The translations under genes and the position numbers were made by a program. This document shows positions 1 to 5,121 of a DNA stretch of 5,121 bases, in pieces; position 1 is the first letter of the stretch, and the number at the start of each line of letters is the position of its first letter. The stretch spans positions 1-5,121 of the forward strand of contig JAICUS010000451.1 in the NCBI GenBank assembly GCA_025935735.1. Reading direction: 5' to 3'. Origin of the DNA: Solirubrobacteraceae bacterium. Its GTDB lineage: Bacteria > Actinomycetota > Thermoleophilia > Solirubrobacterales > Solirubrobacteraceae. Under the pieces are notes generated by a model that was not told where the DNA came from, made no database searches, and was given only the letters and a program-made list of their open reading frames with translations.

Positions 1-771
1 GATCGCCAGCGTCATGTCGCGCCGCCGGCGGCCGTCGAGCGCGGTGCGCGCGCCCTGGACGACGTTCCCGGGCGTGACCGCGTCATAGCCGGTCAGCCGG
101 CCGTCGTCCTGCAGGTCCTTCCAGGGGTCGCTCGGGCTGCCGCGGTAGCCGCTGCTGGTGTCGCCGAGCGGCGGGTCGGCGGCCACGACGGTGGCGCCGG
201 CGTCGTCGGAGGCCACCAGCGTCGTGGCCGTGCTCGTCCCCTGGTCGTCGTTGCCGTCGTCGCCGGGCGCCGGGTCGGCGAGCACGTACAGCCGCGGCGC
301 GCCCTTCAGCGCCTCGAAGTGCACACGAGCGAGCACGGTCGCGCGGGCGGGGTCGGTGATCCACGTCTTGGTCAGCCGCCAGCGGTCGGTCTGCGTCACC
401 TGCCGGTAGGCGAGCGTCCCGTCGATGGCGTGGACGTGCGCGGTCACGCCGGGTGCGACCGGCTCGATGTGGCGGGGGTCGTCGTCGACGGCCTCGCGCG
501 TGACGCGCCCGCCCTGGACGACGGCGAACTGCAGGCCGCGGAAGCTCGGCGTGCTCAGGTCGGGCCAGTAGACCTCGGTCAGCATCGACTGGCGCAGCGT
601 GAACGCCGCCGGGTCCGCGGTGCCGCGGGCGGACGTGCCGTACCCGTGCTTGTCCGCCGGCGCCCACGTGTGGATCGCTCCGGGCGCGCCCGGAGCCTGC
701 GGCTTCGCGGCATGGGCGGCGGGTGTGGCGACGAGCAGGCCGAAGACGGCCAGCGCGAGGATCCTGCGCAT
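1..771 (-). CDS. Exported GH15 glucoamylase/glucodextranase, N-terminal part (runs off left edge)
   Basis: This is the first 257 codons of a secreted family GH15 enzyme that would release glucose from alpha-glucans outside the cell. I read the minus strand from the ATG at 771-769; the frame stays open to base 1. Residues 1-21 form a Sec signal peptide: MRR, a hydrophobic core (ILALAVFGLLVA), and a probable cut after AHA at residue 21. Residues from about 30 match the glucodextranase-type N-terminal beta domain: a KHGYGTSARG stretch, then TLRQSMLTEVYWPDLSTPSF, then RGLQFAVVQGG, then KTWITDPARATVL, then GYRGSPSDPWKDLQDDGRL, and a GNVVQGARTAL stretch near the edge. Family knowledge says this domain packs against an (alpha/alpha)6 catalytic barrel; here the barrel, with its two catalytic acids, lies outside the window, so substrate specificity (starch, dextran, trehalose-like) cannot be decided. 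The start is supported by a strong Shine-Dalgarno and by the signal peptide. The gene is divergent from the LAL regulator. Confidence 0.88.
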   Translation of the reverse strand, partial: MRRILALAVFGLLVATPAAHAAKPQAPGAPGAIHTWAPADKHGYGTSARGTADPAAFTLRQSMLTEVYWPDLSTPSFRGLQFAVVQGGRVTREAVDDDPRHIEPVAPGVTAHVHAIDGTLAYRQVTQTDRWRLTKTWITDPARATVLARVHFEALKGAPRLYVLADPAPGDDGNDDQGTSTATTLVASDDAGATVVAADPPLGDTSSGYRGSPSDPWKDLQDDGRLTGYDAVTPGNVVQGARTALDGRRRRDMTLAI

Positions 772-775
772 GTGG

Positions 776-785
776 CTCTCCCCCC
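776..785 (-). promoter_or_regulatory. Shine-Dalgarno of the GH15 gene
   Basis: On the minus strand the run GGGGGGAGAG ends four bases before the ATG at 771, with its GGAG core six bases from it. This is a strong ribosome binding site and fixes the GH15 start. It contrasts with the two plus-strand genes here, which have no purine-rich site before their starts. Confidence 0.75.
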
Positions 786-788
786 TGT

Positions 789-798
789 GGAGATCTCC
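789..798. promoter_or_regulatory. Perfect 10-bp palindrome, candidate operator
   Basis: GGAGATCTCC is its own reverse complement. It sits 18 to 27 bases upstream of the GH15 start codon, just beyond the Shine-Dalgarno, where a bound protein would block transcription or early elongation. The symmetry does not extend outward, so it is short for an operator and could be chance. No second copy was noticed upstream of the other genes. Confidence 0.3.
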
Positions 799-860
799 CT
801 GAGCATCGAGCTACCCGCAGCCCGCGGGGCGCAAGCGCGTACAGTCCAGCGTCGCCGACC

Positions 861-2066
861 ATGACGACCGATCTCCTGGAACGGCGCGATCCGCTCGACC
901 GCGTTGCGCAGGCGGTCCACGGCGCGTTCGCCGGGGAGCCTCGGATCGCGCTCGTCGAGGGCGACGCGGGCATCGGCAAGACGAGCCTGCTCGCGGAGGC
1001 CGGCCGGCTGACGGCGAGCCTCGGGGGCGCGGCCCTGACCGCGCGCGGCGCGGTGCTCGAGCAGGCGCACGGCTACGGGGTCGTGCGCCAGCTGCTGGAG
1101 GCGCACGCCGTCGGCCCGCGGCTGGCCGGCCCGGCCGCGCTGGCCGCGGCCCCACTCGGCCTGGAGCCGGCCGGGACCGGCGACTCGCTCGGGGTCATGC
1201 ACGGCCTGTACTGGTTGACCGCCGGGCTCGCGGACGAGCGCCCGCTCGTCCTGCTCGTCGACGACGCGCAATGGGCGGACGCCGAGTCGATCCGCTGGCT
1301 GGTCTTCCTGGCCCGGCGCAGCGAGGGCCTGCGGCTGGCGATCCTCGTCGCGACCCGTCCGGGCGAGCCGGGCGGACCGTACGAGCTGCTCGACCGGCTC
1401 GCCACGCAGCCGGGCGCCGAGACGGTCCGGCTGCAGGCGCTCAGCGCCGGGGCCACGGCGACCCTGATGTCGCGCGCGTTCGGCAGCCCGGTGGATCCGG
1501 CGCTGGCCGGCGCGTGCCACCGGCAGACCGGCGGCAATCCCTGGCTGATCGGCGCGCTGTGCCACGAGCTGCTCGCCGAGGGCCGCGGCCCCGGGGCCGA
1601 TGCGGTGGACCGCCTCTCCGAGCTCGTGCCCGACGCGGTCGCGCGGGTCACCCGGCTGCGGCTCGAGCGCCAGTCCCGCGACGCCGTCGCGTTCGCGCAG
1701 GCGCTGGCGATCCTCGGCTCCGGCGGCCGGATCCACGACGCCGCGCAGCTGGCGGGGCTGACCGATGCCGCCGCGACGGCGGCCGTCGACGAGCTGGTCG
1801 CCGTGCGGCTGCTGGAGGCCGACCCGGGGCCGCAGTTCGTGCACCCCCTCGTGCGCGACGTCATCTACGACGACCTGCCGGCCGCCCGGCGCGCGCACGA
1901 CCACAGGCGCGCCGCCCGCCTGCTCGCCGCCTACGGCGTCGGCGCCGACGACATCGCGGCGCACCTGGCGGCCGCCGCCCCGTCCGCGGACGGCTGGGTG
2001 GTCGAGCGGCTGCGCTCCGCGGCGGCGCAGGAGCTCGCCCGCGGCGCGCCGGCCGCCGCCGCGTGA
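861..2066 (+). CDS. N-terminal half of the LAL regulator: ATPase domain (401 aa to the TGA)
   Basis: This segment carries the signal-sensing NTPase module. Residues 34-42 (GDAGIGKTS) are the Walker A P-loop with Lys40 and Thr41. Residues 129-140 (LVLLVDDAQWAD) are the Walker B strand with Asp134-Asp135 and the DDAQWAD signature common in LuxR ATPases. ILVATR at 161-166 resembles sensor 1, TGGNPW at 223-228 is the family's conserved turn, and the FVHPLVRDVIYDDLP segment around His328 is the typical end of the winged-helix part before the helical repeats. There is no receiver domain, so activity is expected to depend on nucleotide and an effector or partner, not on phosphorylation. Alone, this fragment lacks any DNA-binding domain. 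No Shine-Dalgarno precedes ATG 861; the transcript may be nearly leaderless. Confidence 0.82.
   Translation: MTTDLLERRDPLDRVAQAVHGAFAGEPRIALVEGDAGIGKTSLLAEAGRLTASLGGAALTARGAVLEQAHGYGVVRQLLEAHAVGPRLAGPAALAAAPLGLEPAGTGDSLGVMHGLYWLTAGLADERPLVLLVDDAQWADAESIRWLVFLARRSEGLRLAILVATRPGEPGGPYELLDRLATQPGAETVRLQALSAGATATLMSRAFGSPVDPALAGACHRQTGGNPWLIGALCHELLAEGRGPGADAVDRLSELVPDAVARVTRLRLERQSRDAVAFAQALAILGSGGRIHDAAQLAGLTDAAATAAVDELVAVRLLEADPGPQFVHPLVRDVIYDDLPAARRAHDHRRAARLLAAYGVGADDIAAHLAAAAPSADGWVVERLRSAAAQELARGAPAAAA
2064..2066 (+). other. In-frame TGA inside the LAL regulator
   Basis: The codon follows GCC GCC GCC GCG and is followed by CTG CTC GCG, all in the same frame (the regulator's codons begin at positions divisible by three). 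The next base is C, which makes the UGA-C context often described as leaky. It is the only stop between 861 and 3650. Confidence 0.9.
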
Positions 2067-2117
2067 CTGCTCGCGCGCGCGCTCGCCGAGCCGCCGCCCG
2101 CCTCCGAGCGCGCCGCG

Positions 2118-3650
2118 GTGCTGCGCGAGCTCGGCTCCGCGCGGATGCTCGCGGGCGACCTGGCGGCGGTCGACGCGCTGCGCGAGGCGCTCGCGGCCCC
2201 GGGCGCGGCGAGCGAGCACGGCCGCGCCGCGCTGCTGCTCGGCCGGCTGCTGGTGTCCGCCGGGGACCGCCGTGGGGCGGGCGACGTGCTGGCGCCCGCG
2301 GTGGCGGCGGCGCCGGACGGCGCCGGGCGGCTGACGCTCGAGACGGCGCTCGTCGCCGCCGCGCACGCCGACCGCAGCCTGTCCGAGGTCGCCGCGCAGC
2401 GGACCGCCCGGCTGCGCGCCGCCGCCCGGCCCGCGACCCGCGCCGGGCGCTGCGCCGCCGGCATCCTCGCCTACGACGCGGCGATCCGCGGCGAGTCGGC
2501 GGCGGAGACCGTGGCGCTGTCGCGCGAGGCCCTGGCCGGCGGCCGGCTCGTGGACGACGCGATCGAGGACTACGAGAGCTACGTCGTCCCGATGAGCATG
2601 CTGGCCATCAGCGACGCGCTCGACGAGGCGGAGGCCGCGTACGCCTACGCCGCCGAGCGCCTGCGCGACCGCGGGCACGTGCTCGGGTTCGCGGTCGTGT
2701 CCGCCATGCGCAGCTGGACCAGCTACCTGCGCGGCGACCTCCCCGCGGCCGAGCTCCAGGCCCGCGACGCGCTGAGCATGACCGCCGGCTCGGCGGCGAT
2801 GGCCGCGCCGGACGGGTTCGCGCGCGGGCACCTCGCGGCGACGCTGCTGGCCGCCGGCCAGCCGGCGGAGGCGGCCGTGCTGGTCGGTGACGCCGAGCAG
2901 CTCGGGGCGTCGTCGCTCACCTGGGACCGGAGCAACCTCTACGTCGCCGGCCTGCTGGCCGCCGCGGACGACCGCCCCGCGGACGCGGCCCGGTGGCTGC
3001 TGCGCTGCGGCGAGCTGCACGAGCAGCACGGCATCGTCAACCCCGCGTTCAGCCCGTGGCGCTCGGCGGCCGCGGTCGCCCTCGCCCGGCTCGGCGACGG
3101 CGCGCGGGCCGCGGAGCTGGCCGAGCGTGAGGTCGCGCTGGCCCGGCGCTACGGCGCGGCCCGCCCGATCGGCCGGGCGCTGCGCGTGGCCGGCATCGTC
3201 ACCGGGGGCGCCGCGGGCCTCGCGCTGCTCGACGAGTCGGCCGCGACGCTGCGCGGCTCGCCCGCGCTGCTCGACCGGGCGGAGTCGCTCGTGGAGCTGG
3301 GCGCCGCGCTGCGCCGGTCCGGCGGGCGCACCCGCGCGCGTGAGGCGCTCAGCGAGGGCCTCGAGCTGGCCGTCCGCTGCGGCGCCGCCCCGCTCGCCGG
3401 GCGCGCGCGCGAGGAGCTGATCGCCGCGGGCAGCCGTCCCCGGGCGGTGCTGCGGCAGGGCGCCGACGCCCTCACGCCGTCCGAGCGGCGCGTGGCGGCC
3501 ATGGCCGCCGACGGCCACTCGAACCCGGAGATCGCCCAGCGGCTGTTCATCACCCGCGCGACCGTCGAGTCGCACCTGCACGCCGCGTATCGCAAGCTGG
3601 GCATCCGCTCGCGGCGGGAGCTCGCCGGCGCGCTCGGGAAATCTCAATGA
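2118..3650 (+). CDS. C-terminal half of the LAL regulator: helical repeats and LuxR HTH
   Basis: After the TGA the same frame stays open to the TGA at 3648-3650. The real homologous sequence resumes directly at 2067; GTG 2118 is only the first plausible restart and has no convincing Shine-Dalgarno, so independent translation is doubtful. The first roughly 440 residues are Ala/Leu/Arg-rich amphipathic helices in TPR-like pairs, which in LAL proteins form the superhelix that binds effectors. The last 55 residues are a clear GerE/LuxR helix-turn-helix: LTPSERRVAAMAADGHSN, then EIAQRLFITRATVESHL, then YRKLGIRSRREL. In the uninterrupted numbering the HTH lies at about 871-925. The conserved EIA, T-V-x-x-HL and KLG positions are all present, so DNA binding should be intact. 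With the ATPase gone it would be unregulated, if made at all. Confidence 0.78.
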   Translation: MLRELGSARMLAGDLAAVDALREALAAPGAASEHGRAALLLGRLLVSAGDRRGAGDVLAPAVAAAPDGAGRLTLETALVAAAHADRSLSEVAAQRTARLRAAARPATRAGRCAAGILAYDAAIRGESAAETVALSREALAGGRLVDDAIEDYESYVVPMSMLAISDALDEAEAAYAYAAERLRDRGHVLGFAVVSAMRSWTSYLRGDLPAAELQARDALSMTAGSAAMAAPDGFARGHLAATLLAAGQPAEAAVLVGDAEQLGASSLTWDRSNLYVAGLLAAADDRPADAARWLLRCGELHEQHGIVNPAFSPWRSAAAVALARLGDGARAAELAEREVALARRYGAARPIGRALRVAGIVTGGAAGLALLDESAATLRGSPALLDRAESLVELGAALRRSGGRTRAREALSEGLELAVRCGAAPLAGRAREELIAAGSRPRAVLRQGADALTPSERRVAAMAADGHSNPEIAQRLFITRATVESHLHAAYRKLGIRSRRELAGALGKSQ

Positions 3651-3660
3651 GGGTCAATGA
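3644..3660 (+). repeat. Direct repeat of TCAATGA, two copies 10 bp apart
   Basis: TCAATGA occurs at 3644-3650 and again at 3654-3660, separated by GGG. The start-to-start distance is 10 bp, about one helical turn. The first copy contains the regulator's stop codon. This is a relatively A+T-rich patch just upstream of the -10-like element of the next gene, so it might be a tandem activator site, but a small local duplication is equally possible. Confidence 0.35.
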
Positions 3661-3683
3661 TGCGAAGCGCGCCGCGCGGCGAC

Positions 3684-3696
3684 TAGCGTCGCCCGG
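3684..3696 (+). promoter_or_regulatory. Putative -10 element and start site region for the RHS gene
   Basis: TAGCGT at 3684-3689 fits the TANNNT form of actinobacterial -10 elements, and transcription starting about seven bases later would fall at the TTG codon at 3697, giving a leaderless mRNA. The nine bases AGCGTCGCC at 3685-3693 recur at 848-856, the same distance (three or four bases) before the regulator's ATG. No -35 hexamer is recognisable. The reused motif is seen directly; its promoter role is inferred. Confidence 0.4.
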
Positions 3697-5121
3697 TTGC
3701 CAGGATGGCGAGTACCCATTGCAGCCGCGGTCGCGGCGTTGGCGGTCGCCGGGACGGCGCAGGCCGCATCTCGGCCCAAGCTCAGGCTGACCGGCCCGAG
3801 GTCGGTGACCGCCGGGAAGGCGGTCACATACCGGCTCAAGGTGACCAACGCGCGCCGCTCCCGCGTGGTCCTCGTCCTCTCGGCCGACAAGCGGCTCGAC
3901 AAACGCGACGTCTCGCTGGCCAAGCCGGTGGCGGTCAAGCGCGGGACGTTCAAGCACACCTACCGCGTGACCATCAGGCGGACCGGCCGCGCCCGCCTGC
4001 TCGCCTGTCTGAAGCAGCGCAGGCCCGTGTGCGGGTCGCTGAAGATCACGGTCAAGGCCAGGCCCGCGCCCGGCGGCATCCCGGCGCCCGCTCCGGTCCC
4101 GGTCCCTGTTCCGGCGCCCGCACCGGCCGCCGCCGCCACGCCCGCGCCGCAGCCGACCCCCACCGACGCCGTTCCGCCGCCGGCGCCGGGCCCGAGCGAC
4201 CCTCCGGCTGCCGACCCGGTCGCGCAGGCGCCCGAGCTGCCGGCCTACGGCGCGACCGCGGTCTATGACGCCACGAGCTTCCTCTACACCGGCGCCGGCG
4301 CGGTCCAGCAGGGCGTCGCGCCGGGCACGATCCAGCCGCGCCGCGTCGCCGTCCTGCGCGGCCGGGTCACCGGCGAGGACGGCCAGGGCCTCGGCGGCGT
4401 GCGGGTCACCGTGGTCGGCCACGCCGAGGACGGCCACACCGACACCCGCGCCGACGGCGGCTATGACATCGCGGTCAACGGCGGGGGCACCGTGACCCTC
4501 GAGTTCGAGCGCGCGGGCTTCATCGGAGCGCAGCGCAGCGTGCCGGCGCCCTGGGAGGACTACGCGGCCGTCGACCCGCTCACGCTGATCGCCTACGACC
4601 AGCGCAGCACGCTGATCGACCCGGGCGCGGCCGGCGCGTTCGCGGTGGCGCGGGGCACGACGCACACCGACGCCGACGGCACCCGCACGCAGACCCTGCT
4701 GTTCCCCCACGGCGTGCAGGCGACGATGACCGTCGGCGGCGTCGGGACGCCCGTCGCGGCGCCGTTCCGGGTGCGCGCCACCGAGTTCACGGTCGGGCCC
4801 GACGGCGTGCGGCGGATGGCCGCGCCGCTGCCGCCGAGCACCGGCTACACGTACATGACCGAGCTGTCGATCGACCAGGCGGTCGCGGCCGGAGCCAGTC
4901 AGGTGACGTTCTCGGCGCCGGTGATCTCCTATGTCGACGACTTCATCGGCCTCCCCGCCGGCGAGCTGGTGCCCAACGGCTCCTACGACCGCGACGACGG
5001 CCCGTGGGTCGGCGCGGGCGACGGCGTCGTCGCGCAGGTCGTCTCGATCACCGGCGGGAGGGCGGACCTCGACCTCGCGGGCGACGGCGCGGCGCACCCC
5101 GAGCTGTACGCGCGGTTCGGC
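3697..5121 (+). CDS. Secreted RHS/YD-repeat-type protein, N-terminal part (runs off right edge)
   Basis: This is the first 475 codons of a probably very large exported protein. Residues 1-23 are a Sec signal peptide (core PIAAAVAALAVAGTAQA, likely cut after Ala23). Residues 27-120 form a small basic beta domain, of a kind seen at the front of cell-surface proteins, with Cys104 and Cys112 as its only cysteines. Residues 121-183 are a Pro/Ala-rich linker. From about residue 189 (YDATSFLYTG) the sequence matches the leader found before RHS repeats in many giant RHS proteins: GVAPGTIQPRR, a carboxypeptidase-regulatory-like fold at about 219-282 (VLRGRV, ADGGYDIAVNGGG, FERAGF), HTDADGTRTQTLLFPHGVQA, VRATEFTVGP, LPPSTGYTYMTELSIDQA, and VSITGGRADLDLAGDG. 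The repeats and any C-terminal toxin or core lie outside the window, so function (polymorphic toxin, wall-associated or other) is open. TTG 3697 is the only start after the in-frame stop at 3658-3660 that keeps the signal peptide. Confidence 0.85.
   Translation, partial: MPGWRVPIAAAVAALAVAGTAQAASRPKLRLTGPRSVTAGKAVTYRLKVTNARRSRVVLVLSADKRLDKRDVSLAKPVAVKRGTFKHTYRVTIRRTGRARLLACLKQRRPVCGSLKITVKARPAPGGIPAPAPVPVPVPAPAPAAAATPAPQPTPTDAVPPPAPGPSDPPAADPVAQAPELPAYGATAVYDATSFLYTGAGAVQQGVAPGTIQPRRVAVLRGRVTGEDGQGLGGVRVTVVGHAEDGHTDTRADGGYDIAVNGGGTVTLEFERAGFIGAQRSVPAPWEDYAAVDPLTLIAYDQRSTLIDPGAAGAFAVARGTTHTDADGTRTQTLLFPHGVQATMTVGGVGTPVAAPFRVRATEFTVGPDGVRRMAAPLPPSTGYTYMTELSIDQAVAAGASQVTFSAPVISYVDDFIGLPAGELVPNGSYDRDDGPWVGAGDGVVAQVVSITGGRADLDLAGDGAAHPELYARFG
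4057..4245 (+). repeat. Low-complexity Pro/Ala/Val linker segment in the RHS gene
   Basis: These bases encode residues 121-183 of the RHS protein, almost entirely Pro, Ala, Val, Thr and Gly. At 4081-4128 the DNA repeats short CCGGCGCCC and CCGGTC units, giving the alternating pattern PAPAPVPVPVPAPAPA. Such linkers typically span the cell wall or separate domains, and such tracts vary in length between strains. It lies inside the gene and is not a separate element. Confidence 0.7.

Larger units (their letters stand above)
772..860. promoter_or_regulatory. Divergent promoter region between the GH15 gene and the LAL regulator
   Basis: These 89 bases separate two divergently transcribed genes and must hold the control signals for both. 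On the GH15 side lie the Shine-Dalgarno and a palindrome at 789-798. For the GH15 promoter the best I can offer on the minus strand is a TTGCGC at 829-834 and a TAGCTC at 808-813 with a 15-base spacer, which is weak. On the regulator side lie a TACAGT at 840-845 that fits the actinobacterial TANNNT -10 pattern, and a CAGCGT at 847-852. No clear -35 hexamer was found for the regulator. That this region is the shared control region follows from layout; the exact promoter elements are guesses. Confidence 0.55.
861..3650 (+). pseudogene. LAL-type (MalT-like) ATPase-LuxR transcriptional regulator, interrupted by one in-frame TGA
   Basis: Read as one frame, this is a 929-residue regulator with the usual size and layout of the large ATP-binding LuxR (LAL) family: an N-terminal AAA/STAND-type ATPase, a long helical TPR-like middle and a C-terminal LuxR HTH. 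The only defect is a TGA at 2064-2066 replacing codon 402. Homologous pattern continues straight across it (GAPAAAA, stop, LLARALAEPPP), with no frameshift, no gap and no change in base or codon use on either side. In the family this is the start of the helical repeats, where the interrupted residue is variable; CGA (Arg) or GGA changed to TGA would explain it. I chose ATG 861 because the Walker A lysine then falls at residue 40, normal for LALs, and because further upstream starts would run into the divergent GH15 gene. It could be a fresh pseudogene, a sequence error, or a read-through gene. Confidence 0.8.

Noticed and set aside
772..788. MalT-box-like purine runs upstream of the GH15 gene
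   Set aside because: The GGGGGGAGAG run is fully explained as the Shine-Dalgarno, and no spaced array of similar boxes is present.
83..979. Minus-strand open frame of 298 codons across the GH15 gene and the start of the regulator
   Set aside because: It is out of frame with the GH15 reading that has a signal peptide, a Shine-Dalgarno and family motifs, and it would cross the divergent control region.
2064..2091. TGA as a selenocysteine codon, with a GCTCG/CGAGC stem downstream
   Set aside because: The family has no conserved cysteine at this variable helical position, and the five-base stem is the sort that arises by chance in this composition.
579..3647. Open frame of 1022 codons on the minus strand opposite the LAL regulator
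   Set aside because: It is a shadow of the G+C-rich plus-strand gene: Arg/Gly/Ala/Gln-rich with no domain, while the plus frame shows clear Walker and HTH motifs.
3668..3681. CGCGC-C-GCGCG inverted repeat as a terminator of the regulator gene
   Set aside because: The loop is a single base and no T run follows; in DNA this rich in G and C such short symmetry is expected.
3705..4268. ATG-initiated open frame of 187 codons on the plus strand
   Set aside because: It is shifted relative to the RHS frame, which carries the signal peptide and conserved leader; its own translation is Arg/Gly/Ala-rich without a family match.
3550..5097. Open frame of 515 codons on the minus strand opposite the RHS gene
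   Set aside because: Same kind of antisense artefact; it overlaps both plus-strand genes and its translation is low-complexity Arg/Gly/Asp with no recognisable family.

Overview
The window is very G+C-rich, with third codon positions almost all G or C. Its gene families (a GH15 glucoamylase/glucodextranase, a large ATPase-LuxR regulator and a Sec-exported RHS-type protein) and its apparently leaderless starts suggest an actinobacterium. The style resembles soil Thermoleophilia such as Solirubrobacter or Conexibacter. That placement is inference from style and cannot be proved from this sequence.

Layout. (1) Positions 1-771, minus strand: the first 257 residues of an exported GH15 protein, comprising a signal peptide and most of the glucodextranase-type N-terminal beta domain. 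The catalytic barrel lies beyond the left edge. (2) Positions 772-860: a compact divergent intergenic region with a strong Shine-Dalgarno for the GH15 gene and a perfect 10-bp palindrome. (3) Positions 861-3650, plus strand: one LuxR-family regulator of the large ATP-binding (LAL, MalT-like) type, about 930 codons. It is interrupted at codon 402 by a single in-frame TGA. Both halves are otherwise intact and in the same frame, so this is a very recent nonsense mutation, a base-calling error, or a site of stop-codon readthrough. (4) Positions 3651-3696: a short gap with a heptamer direct repeat and a -10-like element. (5) Positions 3697-5121, plus strand, open at the right edge: the N-terminal 475 residues of a secreted RHS/YD-repeat-type protein. 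It has a signal peptide, a small beta domain with two cysteines, a Pro/Ala linker, then the conserved leader module with a carboxypeptidase-regulatory-like fold that precedes RHS repeats in many giant RHS proteins.

How they may work together. A LAL regulator transcribed divergently from an exported alpha-glucan hydrolase is a classic arrangement for local control, and the archetype of the LAL class, MalT, controls maltodextrin use. The simplest model is that this regulator governs the GH15 gene. If the TGA is real and not read through, the ATPase and the DNA-binding domain would be on separate polypeptides and the circuit probably broken. The RHS gene starts 46 bp after the regulator but seems to have its own promoter and may be unrelated to glucan use. 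No RNA gene, mobile element or CRISPR array was seen. The real surprises are the single stop in an otherwise intact regulator and the unusual N-terminal front end of the RHS protein.
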